From: Lentzea atacamensis
GTDB lineage: Bacteria; Actinomycetota; Actinomycetes; Mycobacteriales; Pseudonocardiaceae
DNA length: 64,000 nucleotides
Reading direction: 5' to 3'
NCBI RefSeq assembly: GCF_003269295.1
Contig: NZ_QLTT01000008.1
Span: forward strand, 124,001-188,000
Numbering within the stretch: position 1 is the stretch's first letter; each line of letters starts with the position of its first letter. Below are positions 56,652 through 64,000 of this stretch, one piece after another. The notes under the pieces are model-generated. The model was given only the letters and a program-made list of their open reading frames with translations, did not search any database and had not been told where the DNA came from. Both the position numbers and the translations under genes were made by a program.

Positions 56652-58166
56652 ATGCGCGTACCGCTGATCACCACGGACTTCCTGGACCGGGCGTCGTTCG
56701 CGTTCGCCGCGACGACCGCGACCATCGACGAACCCGACCAGCCGGCCAAGCCGGTCGAGACGACGACGTATGCGGAGATGGCGACCCGTGTGCGGGCGTG
56801 GCAGGCCGGGCTGGACGCCCTGGGCATCGGCGAGGGCGAGCGGATCGCCGTCGTCAGCCACAACTCGGCGCGGTTGCTGGAGCTGCTGCACGCGGTGCCC
56901 GGCAGCGGGCGGATCTGCGTGCCGGTGAACTTCCGCCTGCGACCCGACGAGGTGAAGTACATCGTCGAGCACAGCGGCGCCTCGGCGTTGTTCGTCGATC
57001 CGGAGCTGTCGCTCGACGACGTGACGGCACGGCACCGGTTCACGTTCGGCGAGGAGTCGGAGTCGCTGCTCCGGTTCGATGCGGAGCCACGGCCGTGGAG
57101 CGATCCGTCGGAGGACGCGACCGCGACCATCAACTACACGTCCGGCACCACCGCGCGGCCCAAGGGCGTGCAGCTCACGCACCGCAACATCTGGCTGAAC
57201 GCGGTCACGTTCGCCATGCACACCCGTGCGTGGGAGGGCGACGTGTACATGCACGTCCTGCCGATGTTCCACTGCAACGGCTGGGGCATGCCGTTCGGGC
57301 TCGCCGGCCTGGGCGTGCCGCAGGTCGTGCTGCGCAAGGTCGACGGCGCCGAGATCCTGCGCCGCGTGCGCGACCACGGCGTCACGCTGATGTGCGGTGC
57401 ACCGGCCGTGTGGAACGCCGTGCTGGACGCCGCTCAGTCGTGGGACGGCGAGATCCCCGGCCGTGACACCGTGCGGATCGTGTGTGCCGGTGCGCCGCCG
57501 CCCTCGCGCACGATCCAGCGGGTGACCGAGGAGCTCGGGTGGGAGTTCCTGCAGATCTACGGCCTGACCGAGACGGCGCCGCTGCTCACGTTCAACCGGG
57601 CCCAGCCGGGACCGTCCGGCGAGGAGAAGGCGAAGAAGCAGTCGCGGGCGGGCGCCCCGGCGCTGGGCGCTCAGCTGCGGATCTCCGACACCGGTGAGGT
57701 GCTCGCGCGGTCGAACGTGGTCATGGAGGGCTACTGGGACAACCCCTCGGCGACCGCGGAGGCCATCGAGGACGGCTGGTTCCACACCGGCGACGGCGGG
57801 CACTTCGACGACGAGGGCTACCTGACGATCTCGGACCGCAAGAAGGACGTGATCATCACCGGCGGTGAGAACGTCTCGTCGATCGAGGTCGAGGACTGCC
57901 TCTTCTCGCACCCGGCCGTCGCCGAGGTCGCGGTCATCGGCGTGCCCGACGAGAAGTGGGGTGAAACGATCAAGGCGTTGGTCGTGCGCTCCGGGGAAGT
58001 CACCGAGGCCGACCTGATCAAGCACTGCAAGGAACGGCTCGCCGGGTACAAGGCGCCGACGTCGGTGGAGTTCCGCGACACGATCCCGCGCACGGCGACC
58101 GGCAAGATCCAGAAGTTCAAGCTCCGCGAACCGTACTGGGCCGGGCGCGACCGCGGCGTCAACTAG
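56652..58166 (+). CDS. AMP-forming acyl-CoA synthetase
   Basis: 504-residue ANL-family ligase activating a carboxylic acid with ATP and CoA. Motifs: INYTSGTTARPKGVQLTH (P-loop-like A3), QIYGLTETAPL (A5), FHTGDGGHFDDEGYL (A7, with hinge DRKKD) and the C-terminal PRTATGKIQKFKL (A10) with the Lys normally acylated. Pocket residues suggest a medium or long chain acid, but this is not resolvable by eye. ATG 56652 fits the N-terminus and an upstream TAGGGT. Directly after a sirtuin, which may deacylate the A10 Lys. Confidence 0.94.
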   Translation: MRVPLITTDFLDRASFAFAATTATIDEPDQPAKPVETTTYAEMATRVRAWQAGLDALGIGEGERIAVVSHNSARLLELLHAVPGSGRICVPVNFRLRPDEVKYIVEHSGASALFVDPELSLDDVTARHRFTFGEESESLLRFDAEPRPWSDPSEDATATINYTSGTTARPKGVQLTHRNIWLNAVTFAMHTRAWEGDVYMHVLPMFHCNGWGMPFGLAGLGVPQVVLRKVDGAEILRRVRDHGVTLMCGAPAVWNAVLDAAQSWDGEIPGRDTVRIVCAGAPPPSRTIQRVTEELGWEFLQIYGLTETAPLLTFNRAQPGPSGEEKAKKQSRAGAPALGAQLRISDTGEVLARSNVVMEGYWDNPSATAEAIEDGWFHTGDGGHFDDEGYLTISDRKKDVIITGGENVSSIEVEDCLFSHPAVAEVAVIGVPDEKWGETIKALVVRSGEVTEADLIKHCKERLAGYKAPTSVEFRDTIPRTATGKIQKFKLREPYWAGRDRGVN

Positions 58167-58185
58167 AGCCACGGCACTACTCCAC

Positions 58186-58202
58186 TCCGGCGACACGCCG
58201 GA
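58186..58202 (+). terminator. Hairpin after the acyl-CoA synthetase
   Basis: TCCGGCG/CGCCGGA 7-bp stem with a 3-nt loop, 20 bp after the stop codon. Confidence 0.6.
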
Positions 58203-58324
58203 CTCCGATCGTCCCAAAAGGACTACCACGCGTGTTCCACTGTGACACGAGTGGTTGACGGTGCGTTAGTTCCAGATGCGCCGAATGAGTCTGATTGGTC
58301 TAATGCGGTTGGAGGTGATGTCCG

Positions 58325-59629
58325 GTGTTGACAAGACTCTCCGCCGTGGTGGTACTGATGTCAGCCGTCCTCACGGGGACGGCCGCCGCCGTGCCGCCGC
58401 CTCCGCCGAACCCCGGTGACGCGGAGATCTCGGCGTCGCGAGCCGAAGCCGACGCGAAGGCCGCCCGCGTGGGCGAGCTGACCGGCCGGCTGACCCAGGC
58501 CGAGTCACGCCTGCAGGAGCTGATGGACGACGTCTCCTACAAGCGCGAGCTGGCCAACAAGGCCCGCGTCGACCTCGAGACAGCCATCTCGGAGGCCGAA
58601 GCCGCCCGTCGTGAGGCAACAGCCGCGCGTGTGCAGGCCGATGCCGCTTCTCGGGCCGTGGAGGAAAGTCGGCGCGCGCTGGACGAGTTCGCGGCGGCTT
58701 CCTATGCGCAGGGCAGCACCGTCGGTTCCTTCTCCGCGTACTTCGGGGCCAAGTCACCGGAGGATCTGCTGGCTCGTGCCCAGCTGCTGGAGGCGGTGTC
58801 GTCGTCCAGCCTGAACCAGCTGGAGCAGGTGACCCGCGACCAGGGCGTCGCCGCGAACCTCGACGCCGCCGCCCGTGCCGCGCTGCAGAAGTCCGAGGCG
58901 AAGCAGGCGGCCGCCGACGAGGCGAAGAAGGTCGCGGAGCAGGCGCAGCAGGTGGCGGTGGACGCGCACACGGCTCAGGCCGTCGCCACGGCGCAGCTTC
59001 AGTCCGATAAGGACGCTGTGGAACGTGAGCTCGTCGCCGCGCGCGGTGAGGTCAACAGCCTTGAGGCGCAACGCCGTCAGTACGACCAGTGGGTCGAGGC
59101 GAAGAAGCGCGAAGAAGAAGAGAACGCTCGCCGTGCCGCCGCTGCCGCAGCCGTCCAGGCCGCCGCTCAGGCTCCACGGCGTCCGGTCGCCGCTCCGGCC
59201 GCGCCGTCCGGCAGTCGCGTGCAGACGGTGATCAGCCGCGCGTTGTCGCAGCGCGGCGTCATCTACGCGTGGGGCGGTGGCAACTATTACGGCCCCACTT
59301 ATGGCGTGCGCGACGGCGGCGTGGCCGACTCGTTCGGCGACTACCGCAAGATCGGCTTCGACTGCTCGGGGCTGATGATGTACGCGTTCGCCGGTGTCGG
59401 CGTGTATCTGCCGCACTACAGCGGCTATCAGTACAACTCGGGACGCAAGGTTCCGCTGTCGCAGATGGCGCCGGGAGACATGATCTTCTGGGGTCCCGGT
59501 GGTGGCACGCACGTGGCGCTGTACCTGGGCGGCGGAATGATGGTCGAAGCGCCGCATTCCGGTGCCGTGGTGCGGATTTCGCCCGTGCGGTACGGCGGGA
59601 TCATGCCGTTCGTGACGCGCATGCTGTAG
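58325..59629 (+). CDS. NlpC/P60 peptidoglycan endopeptidase (RipA-like)
   Basis: 434 residues. Signal peptide (about 1-22), long coiled coil rich in Ala/Glu/Arg (about 33-280), a Pro/Ala linker, then a C-terminal NlpC/P60 domain with catalytic Cys347 (FDCSGLMMYAF) and His396 (GTHVALYLG). It should cut D-Glu-mDAP stem bonds in the wall during division or growth; the coiled coil probably autoinhibits. GTG 58325 has GGAGG 9 nt upstream. No c-di-AMP ydaO riboswitch is visible in the 158 bp before it. Confidence 0.94.
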   Translation: MLTRLSAVVVLMSAVLTGTAAAVPPPPPNPGDAEISASRAEADAKAARVGELTGRLTQAESRLQELMDDVSYKRELANKARVDLETAISEAEAARREATAARVQADAASRAVEESRRALDEFAAASYAQGSTVGSFSAYFGAKSPEDLLARAQLLEAVSSSSLNQLEQVTRDQGVAANLDAAARAALQKSEAKQAAADEAKKVAEQAQQVAVDAHTAQAVATAQLQSDKDAVERELVAARGEVNSLEAQRRQYDQWVEAKKREEEENARRAAAAAAVQAAAQAPRRPVAAPAAPSGSRVQTVISRALSQRGVIYAWGGGNYYGPTYGVRDGGVADSFGDYRKIGFDCSGLMMYAFAGVGVYLPHYSGYQYNSGRKVPLSQMAPGDMIFWGPGGGTHVALYLGGGMMVEAPHSGAVVRISPVRYGGIMPFVTRML

Positions 59630-59634
59630 TGGGA

Positions 59635-59667
59635 CCCGGTGACCCGCCGCAGGGGCGGGCCACCGGG
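59635..59667. terminator. Bidirectional terminator hairpin
   Basis: CCCGGT-ga-CCCGCC pairs with GGCGGG-cc-ACCGGG around a 5-nt loop, between two convergent genes. Confidence 0.75.
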
Positions 59668-59675
59668 AGACTTGC

Positions 59676-60109
59676 TCAGGCCGCGGCGAGCCGCAGCGGG
59701 CGGTCTTCGAGTACGCCCGCGTGAGCCGGTTGTGGAACGGGTGGATCGTCGTCACGCCGTCCGGCCTGCGCATGGTGATCTCCTCGAGGCACCAGTGCGG
59801 GCTGTCGTTGTTGGCGAAGTAGATGTCGACCGACGTGACAGTGCCGAGGTCGGACAGCGTCTTGTCGTAGACGTCCGTGCGGCCGCGCTTCCGGTCGTCG
59901 CCGGGGTTGTCGAGGAGGGTCCAGCCCGACGAGGTGGTGGTGCCGTTCAGGCGCGCCTCGACGCGGGAGTCGGTGCCCGCGTCCTCGACGTTGCAGGTCC
60001 GGACCTCGATGTGGTGGTTGCCGGCCGCGGTCTGGGTGCTGCCCATTCCCGTCGTGGCTGCGGGTGCCGCGGCCGCGACCCCGACGATGGCGCGAGCTGA
60101 GTTCCTCAT
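59676..60109 (-). pseudogene. Secreted PLAT/LH2-like protein with late frameshift
   Basis: From ATG 60109 (GGAGGGG 8 nt upstream) the frame encodes an Ala-rich signal-like start and a PLAT-like beta domain: HHIEVRTCNVEDAGTDSRVE, DNPGDDRKRGRTDVY and SVDIYFANNDSPHWCLEEI (quoted in part: IYFANNDSPHWCLEEI). After HPFHNRLT (about 59725) the expected family-like ending VLEDRPLRLAAA lies in a different frame and stops at 59678-59676, while the original frame runs on for 320 codons through the antisense strand of the NlpC gene. A one- or two-base indel near 59725 is the simple explanation; a sequencing error is possible. Confidence 0.65.
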
Positions 60110-60200
60110 GCTCTGTTCCCCTCCGTGTTGTTCGGTGTTGCGAGGGGAAAGGTGTCAGCGGTCTGTTCGACGACTATGTGGTGCTGATGAAATCCACTGG

Positions 60201-60683
60201 TCAGGGCTGAAGTTCCCGTTCCCAGCGCTGTCCGACGACGTCGTGACCGAAGCTGTGCTGAGGCGTCTTCTCGACCAGTTCGAACCCGTGCGCCTCATAG
60301 ATCTTCCTGGCCGACGTGAGCCCGTCGACCGTCCACAAGACCATGCGCTCGTACCCGGCGTCGCGCGCGAACCTGACGCACGTGTCGACGAGCTGGTTGC
60401 CCGCGCCGAGGCCGCGTGCCTTCGGGTGCACGAGCAGCACTCGCAGCTTGGCCGTCGTGTCGTCCTCGCGCACGCAGAACACGCAGCCGACGCGTTCACC
60501 GTCGAGCTCGGCGATCCAGGCGGCCTCCCCGGCGTCGTCGTGGTCCGCCGCGTAGTCGCCGACGATCTTGGCGACCAGCGCCTCGAACGAGGTGTCCCAG
60601 TCGTGCTCGGCGGCGTAGAGCTCGCCGTGCGCCTGGACCACCCAGCCCAGGTCGCCGGGCCGGCCGAGCGGGCGGATCAGCAT
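60201..60683 (-). CDS. GNAT family N-acetyltransferase
   Basis: 160 residues with the GNAT fold: AAWIAELDGERVGCVFCV (beta2-beta4), LRVLLVHPKARGLGAGNQLVD containing the acetyl-CoA loop (R-x-x-G-x-G/A, here ARGLGAG), and YEAHGFELVE at the end. Acceptor unknown. ATG 60683 has GGAGG 5 nt upstream. Divergent from a TetR-type regulator 49 bp away across a 20-bp inverted repeat, so it is probably the regulated gene. Confidence 0.92.
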   Translation of the reverse strand: MLIRPLGRPGDLGWVVQAHGELYAAEHDWDTSFEALVAKIVGDYAADHDDAGEAAWIAELDGERVGCVFCVREDDTTAKLRVLLVHPKARGLGAGNQLVDTCVRFARDAGYERMVLWTVDGLTSARKIYEAHGFELVEKTPQHSFGHDVVGQRWERELQP

Positions 60684-60694
60684 GACGTACCTCC

Positions 60695-60714
60695 ACTGAC
60701 ACGAGTGTTTCAGT
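60695..60714. promoter_or_regulatory. Candidate TetR operator
   Basis: 20-bp imperfect palindrome, ACTGA at 60695-60699 and TCAGT at 60710-60714 with further inner pairs (7 of 10 positions), midway between the divergent GNAT and TetR genes. Confidence 0.55.
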
Positions 60715-60732
60715 AATGCGAAGATAGCGCTC

Positions 60733-61251
60733 ATGCCGTCCGCGCGGGAGACCGAACTGCTCGAAGCCGCCTACCGGTACGTGCTCACGCACGGGCTGGC
60801 GGACGTGTCGCTGCGGCCGCTGGCGGCGGCCATCGGGTCGAGCACACGGGTGCTGCTGTACCTGTTCGGCAGCAAGGAAGGCCTGATCAGGGCGTTGCTG
60901 GCGCGGGCGCGTGCGGATGAGCTGGCGTTGCTCGCCGACATCGGCACCGGGCCCGGGGTCGTGGCGCGGTTGTGGGAGTGGCTGTCCGCGCCGGCGCATC
61001 GGCCGTTGCTGACGTTGTGGCTGGAGGCTTACGCCCGCTCTCTCGTGGAGCCGGACGGGCCGTGGGCCGGCTTTGCGCGCGCGACCGTTGAGGACTGGCT
61101 GGAGGTGCTTTCTTCAGCGCAGCCCGAAGATGTGCGGGACACCCCTGCCGGGCTTGCTCAGCGGACGCGGGAGCTCGCGTTGCTGCGGGGCGCGCTGCTG
61201 GACCTGCTGGCGACCGGGGACGAGGAACGGGTCAGCGCGGCACTGGCGTGA
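60733..61251 (+). CDS. TetR family transcriptional regulator
   Basis: 172 residues. N-terminal TetR helix-turn-helix (LLEAAYRYVLTHGLADVSLRPLAAAIGSS, quoted in part: LRPLAAAIGSSTRVLLYLF) followed by a mostly helical ligand-binding domain, shorter than the usual 190-210 residues. Such proteins repress until a small ligand binds. A palindrome between it and the divergent acetyltransferase gene is the probable operator, predicting co-repression of both genes. Overlaps the next convergent gene by 20 bp. Confidence 0.92.
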   Translation: MPSARETELLEAAYRYVLTHGLADVSLRPLAAAIGSSTRVLLYLFGSKEGLIRALLARARADELALLADIGTGPGVVARLWEWLSAPAHRPLLTLWLEAYARSLVEPDGPWAGFARATVEDWLEVLSSAQPEDVRDTPAGLAQRTRELALLRGALLDLLATGDEERVSAALA

Positions 61252-61675
61252 AGCCGAGGGTGGCCAGGAGGCGCTCCGAGGGCGTGTTGCCGTCGGTGCA
61301 GCCGGCGAGGACAGGGGCGTCGAGGGCGCGCAGGGACGCGGCGACGACGGCGGTGCCGAGGCCGCGGCCCTTCCACTCGGGATGCGTGATGACGTAGGCG
61401 AGCCAGAAGTCGTTGCCGTTCTTGGAGATGAGCGACGCGGCCACGATCCTGTCCTCCTCCGCCACGAAGCTCGCGTGCGGCACCGCGTCGGGCCGCCAGT
61501 CCGCGATCTCGACGGCGCCGTCGCTGTTGCCGCCGAGGTGTTCGTCGATGGTGCCGGCATAGGCGCGTTCCATGAGGTCGGCCAGGGCGGCGTCGTCTTC
61601 GTCGTCGACGAGGCGGGGGTTCTGTCCGAGGACGGGCACTGGGCCCGGTGCGCGGCGGTACACGGTCCGGTTCAT
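61232..61675 (-). CDS. GNAT family N-acetyltransferase
   Basis: 147 residues. GNAT core: ASFVAEEDRIVAASLIS (beta2-3), FWLAYVITHPEWKGRGLGTAV with the pyrophosphate loop KGRGLGT, and SERLLATLGFTPV. Substrate unknown. ATG 61675 starts at NRTVYRR; the frame is open to 61747 but overlaps the next gene. Unrelated in sequence detail to the GNAT at 60201, so not a recent duplicate. Confidence 0.88.
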   Translation of the reverse strand: MNRTVYRRAPGPVPVLGQNPRLVDDEDDAALADLMERAYAGTIDEHLGGNSDGAVEIADWRPDAVPHASFVAEEDRIVAASLISKNGNDFWLAYVITHPEWKGRGLGTAVVAASLRALDAPVLAGCTDGNTPSERLLATLGFTPVPR

Positions 61676-61679
61676 CTGC

Positions 61680-62228
61680 TCAGTGTGGCGGGCGGTGTCC
61701 ACCGGTTTGCCAGGATGTGCGGCGAGGCTGGAAGCGTTGGCGCACAAAGGGCTCGTCCGTGCCCGGCTCCGTCTCCTCCGCGCGCCACGAGAAGCTCTCG
61801 GCGGTGAGGTCCGAGAAGATCCAGCGCAGCCGGACGCCGTTCTTGTCGCCTTCGAGAGCGAAGCCGTCCTCGGTCCGCCTGCCGATGAACGGGATCACCC
61901 AGCCGCGGCCGGGCCCGAGCCAGGTCGACCGGAACGCGCCGAGCTCCGGGTCGTAGAACCGCAGGCTCAGGCCCCATTCGCCGTCCGTGCCGCCGGACCG
62001 GCTCGCCCTGGCCGGGCTGATCCACACGTCGGCGAGCGCCCGCCCGTCCAGAGCCCAGCCGAAGTGCCATTCGGCGTCGGTGGTCTGGACGGTCCCGTCC
62101 TCGCCGAAGTTCTGCACGACCAGGGACCAGCTGCCGATCAACGGCTCGAACACGTTCAGGTGCCCGGCGAGTTCGGGGCGAGGCGCGGCGGCCGTGAAAA
62201 CGCTCGCCAGCTGCGCGGAGACGTCCAT
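61680..62228 (-). CDS. Hypothetical lipocalin/DUF1579-like protein
   Basis: 182 residues, beta-rich with many Trp (IGSWSLVVQNF, AEWHFGWALDGRALADVWI, STWLGPGRGWVIPFIGRR), the pattern of small heme-binding or DUF1579-type beta barrels. No signal peptide. ATG 62228 lies before the conserved region. It ends 4 bp before the start of the GNAT gene on the same strand, so the pair is probably an operon. Function unknown. Confidence 0.75.
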   Translation of the reverse strand: MDVSAQLASVFTAAAPRPELAGHLNVFEPLIGSWSLVVQNFGEDGTVQTTDAEWHFGWALDGRALADVWISPARASRSGGTDGEWGLSLRFYDPELGAFRSTWLGPGRGWVIPFIGRRTEDGFALEGDKNGVRLRWIFSDLTAESFSWRAEETEPGTDEPFVRQRFQPRRTSWQTGGHRPPH

Positions 62229-62273
62229 GCCGCCAGGATGCCTCACCGCCGGGGGTGCGGGTGCCCGAACAGC

Positions 62274-62279
62274 TAGATT
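62274..62279 (+). promoter_or_regulatory. Leaderless-type -10 element
   Basis: TAGATT 6 nt before GTG 62286; no ribosome site. Confidence 0.55.
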
Positions 62280-62285
62280 GGCGGC

Positions 62286-62924
62286 GTGAAGATCGTGGTG
62301 TTCGGCGCGTCCGGCATGGTGGGTCGAGGTGCGCTGCGCGAGTGCCTGCTCGACCCCGACGTCGACTCGGTGGTCACCGTGGGGCGTGCCCCGATGGACG
62401 TGACGGACGCCAGGCACCGGCACGTCGTGCACGCCGATTTCCGTGACCTGTCACCGGTTGCCGATGAACTGGCCGGCGCCAACGCGTGCTTCTACTGCAT
62501 GGGCGTGACATCAGCGGGTCTGACCGAGGCCGAGTACCTGCCCGTGACGCACGACTACGCGCTTGAGGCCGCACGTGTCGTCGGTGGCACGTATGTGTAC
62601 GTGTCGGGCGAGGGTGCGAACGCCGAGAGCAAGACGATGTGGGCGCGGGTGAAGGGCCGGACCGAGAACGAGCTGCTGGCGCTGGACCGGCCGGTGTTCG
62701 TCGTGCGGCCCGGATTCATCCAGCCGCGGCACGGGATCACCTCGCGCACCCGGATCTACCGCTACCTCTATTCGTGGTCGTCGTGGCTGTTCCCGTTGCT
62801 GCGGCGGGTGGCGCCCGCGTACGTCACGAGCACCGAGAACCTCGGCCGTGCCATGGTGGCGCTGGCCAAGGGTGCTCAGGCTCCGAAGTTGCTGCGCAGC
62901 GACGAGATCAACCGGCTGGCTTGA
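62286..62924 (+). CDS. NAD(P)-binding epimerase/reductase-like protein
   Basis: 212-residue Rossmann protein of the atypical short-chain dehydrogenase type: KIVVFGASGMVGRGAL binds the dinucleotide at the N-terminus, GVTSAG and YVYVSGEGAN follow, and VVRPGFIQPRHG is the substrate-side loop. The canonical YxxxK is not clear (a Lys in WARVKGRTE remains), so catalysis is uncertain. Leaderless-type GTG start. Overlaps the convergent hydrolase by 17 bp. Confidence 0.85.
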   Translation: MKIVVFGASGMVGRGALRECLLDPDVDSVVTVGRAPMDVTDARHRHVVHADFRDLSPVADELAGANACFYCMGVTSAGLTEAEYLPVTHDYALEAARVVGGTYVYVSGEGANAESKTMWARVKGRTENELLALDRPVFVVRPGFIQPRHGITSRTRIYRYLYSWSSWLFPLLRRVAPAYVTSTENLGRAMVALAKGAQAPKLLRSDEINRLA

Positions 62925-63468
62925 AGGCGTCCTCGGTCTTGACGACACCCGCCGCGCGGCCGGGCGCGGTGTGGTTCTCCCAGTAGAGGTTGGTGTGCGC
63001 GATGACCTTGTCCGGAGTGGGGGCGCCCCACTCGGACAGGTCCTCCGTGGTGTGCGCGTCGCTCACGAGCAGAGCGTCGTAGCCGCGGACGATCGCGCCG
63101 TGCAGGGTCGAGCGGATGCACTCGTCGGTCTGCGCGCCGGAGACCACGAGACTGCCGATTCCCTTGCCCGCCAGCACTTCCTCGAGGTCGGTGTCCTCGA
63201 AGGAGTCGGCGTACGTCTTGTGCACCACCGGTTCGCCCTCGGCGACCTCGAGCTCGGCCACGAACTGCCAGCCGTCGGAGTTCTTCGGCATGTGCTCGGC
63301 GTTGCTGTGCTGCACCCACACGACGTCGACACCGGCCGCACGGGCCTTGTCGACGAGCGTGGCGACGTTGGCCACGACCTCGTCGCGGTTGTGCGCGTGG
63401 TTCACCACGCCGTTCTGCACGTCGATCACGAGCAACGCGGTGTTGGGGCGGTTCGCCAGAGTCGTCAC
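62908..63468 (-). CDS. Isochorismatase-like cysteine hydrolase
   Basis: 186 residues. The isochorismatase-fold triad is present: Asp in LLVIDVQNGVV, Lys in HKTYADSFE and Cys in GAQTDECIRST. Family members hydrolyse nicotinamide, N-carbamoyl compounds or isochorismate; which one applies here is unknown. GTG 63468 is chosen since TAGTGT lies 7 nt upstream; GTG 63477 would fall inside that element. Confidence 0.92.
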   Translation of the reverse strand: MTTLANRPNTALLVIDVQNGVVNHAHNRDEVVANVATLVDKARAAGVDVVWVQHSNAEHMPKNSDGWQFVAELEVAEGEPVVHKTYADSFEDTDLEEVLAGKGIGSLVVSGAQTDECIRSTLHGAIVRGYDALLVSDAHTTEDLSEWGAPTPDKVIAHTNLYWENHTAPGRAAGVVKTEDAFKPAG

Positions 63469-63475
63469 GCGGGTC

Positions 63476-63481
63476 ACACTA
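63476..63481 (-). promoter_or_regulatory. Leaderless-type -10 element
   Basis: TAGTGT on the minus strand, 7 nt before GTG 63468. Confidence 0.5.
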
Positions 63482-63501
63482 TGCCTCGGGTCTGACAATT
63501 T

Positions 63502-64000
63502 TCAGCGGGAACGCAGGCGGCGCAACATGCGGGCGTCCTCGAAGCCGACGTTGCGCGCGGCGGTCTCGACCGTGGCACCCTGCCCGATGAGGTGCTCGGC
63601 CCGTTCGACGCGCAACGCCTGCTGGTACCGCAACGGCGTCATGCCCGTCGCCTTGCCGAACAACCGCGTGACGGTCCGTTCGCTGCATCCGGCGACAGTG
63701 GCCAGTTCGGTGAGCGAAAGCCGGTCGGTGAGGCGTGACTCGATGACGTCCTGAATGCGGTGCACGGTTTCGTTGACGTGCGAACGGTGCCGCAGCAGCA
63801 CACTGGCCTGCTGGTCGTCACCGTTCCTGCGCGCGTAGACGACCATGGTGCGTGCGATGGCGGCGGCAACCGCTGGCCCGTGCCGGGTGGCGACCAGGTT
63901 CAGCGCGAGGTCGATGCCGCTCGCGATGCCCGCCGACGTGACGATCCGATCGTCCTCCACGAACAGCACGTCCCTGACGACCCGTGCGTGCGGATAGCGC
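63502..64000 (-). CDS. AraC/GlxA family regulator (5' end cut by window)
   Basis: About 166 visible codons of a regulator with an N-terminal DJ-1/PfpI-like domain (its end, LFVEDDRIVTSAGIASGIDL, is seen) and a C-terminal AraC double helix-turn-helix (LSLTELATVAGCSERTVTRLF, quoted in part: LTELATVAGCSERTVTR, and VETAARNVGFEDARMLRR). The frame is open to the right edge, so the start lies outside. It ends 33 bp from the isochorismatase start region on the same strand; regulators of this type often control neighbouring hydrolases. Confidence 0.92.
   Translation of the reverse strand, partial: RYPHARVVRDVLFVEDDRIVTSAGIASGIDLALNLVATRHGPAVAAAIARTMVVYARRNGDDQQASVLLRHRSHVNETVHRIQDVIESRLTDRLSLTELATVAGCSERTVTRLFGKATGMTPLRYQQALRVERAEHLIGQGATVETAARNVGFEDARMLRRLRSR

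Noticed and set aside
58167..58324. ydaO-type c-di-AMP riboswitch before the NlpC/P60 gene
   Set aside because: The 158-bp gap is too short and shows none of the conserved ydaO core; only a small terminator hairpin and a ribosome site are seen.

Overview
The window is high-GC DNA with strongly GC3-biased codons, many GTG starts and many overlapping stop/start pairs. bldD, an actinobacterial mihF, actinobacterial pyr and rib operons and a Walker-less PriA point to a filamentous actinomycete. I infer the order Pseudonocardiales (Lentzea/Saccharothrix/Actinosynnema-like) from gene content and style, not from any search.

Positions 1-14162 are a conserved core block: a VanX-like dipeptidase cut by the left edge, bldD on the minus strand, then a tightly coupled pyrimidine operon (pyrR-pyrB-pyrC-membrane protein-carA-carB-pyrF) behind a PyrR-type RNA hairpin. 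mihF-gmk-rpoZ, coaBC and metK follow. Positions 14197-16151 are a decayed patch: a STAND/BTAD regulator with an internal deletion, a secreted RTX-like protein and the N-terminal stump of a SARP regulator. Positions 16152-22130 hold a Tat-exported phospholipase C-type protein, a beta-helix-like membrane protein and a PriA with a very long low-complexity insert.

Positions 22146-27836 carry accessory genes: gamma-glutamyltranspeptidase, secreted and DinB-like proteins, and an ECF sigma factor with an atypical membrane partner. Positions 27884-36447 return to housekeeping: def-fmt-rsmB, a frame-disrupted membrane protein, a flavoprotein, and rpe-ribD-ribE-ribBA-ribH-PH protein. The rib run makes riboflavin from GTP and ribulose 5-phosphate, and rpe sits on the pentose side of it.

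Positions 36478-64000 are mostly small regulator/enzyme modules: a PadR/glyoxalase pair, a FAD oxidoreductase and LAL regulator pair, two tandem DUF1761 proteins, a subtilisin-like protease, aconitase with a possible iron-dependent operator, an ABC transporter-SARP cluster, a FAD monooxygenase, a Gln/Pro-rich membrane protein, a sirtuin followed by an acyl-CoA synthetase, an NlpC/P60 hydrolase, a frameshifted PLAT-like protein, GNAT/TetR modules, an NAD(P)-binding protein, an isochorismatase-like hydrolase and an AraC/GlxA regulator cut by the right edge.

Recurring features are leaderless-type promoters (TANNNT 6-7 nt before the start codon) at about nine genes and strong hairpin terminators without U tracts. 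I saw no tRNA, rRNA, CRISPR array, transposase or prophage. No region looks like a complete new defence or mobile system. The least explained items are the PriA insert, the two frame-broken proteins, the structured RNA before mihF and the inverted repeat inside a SARP gene.
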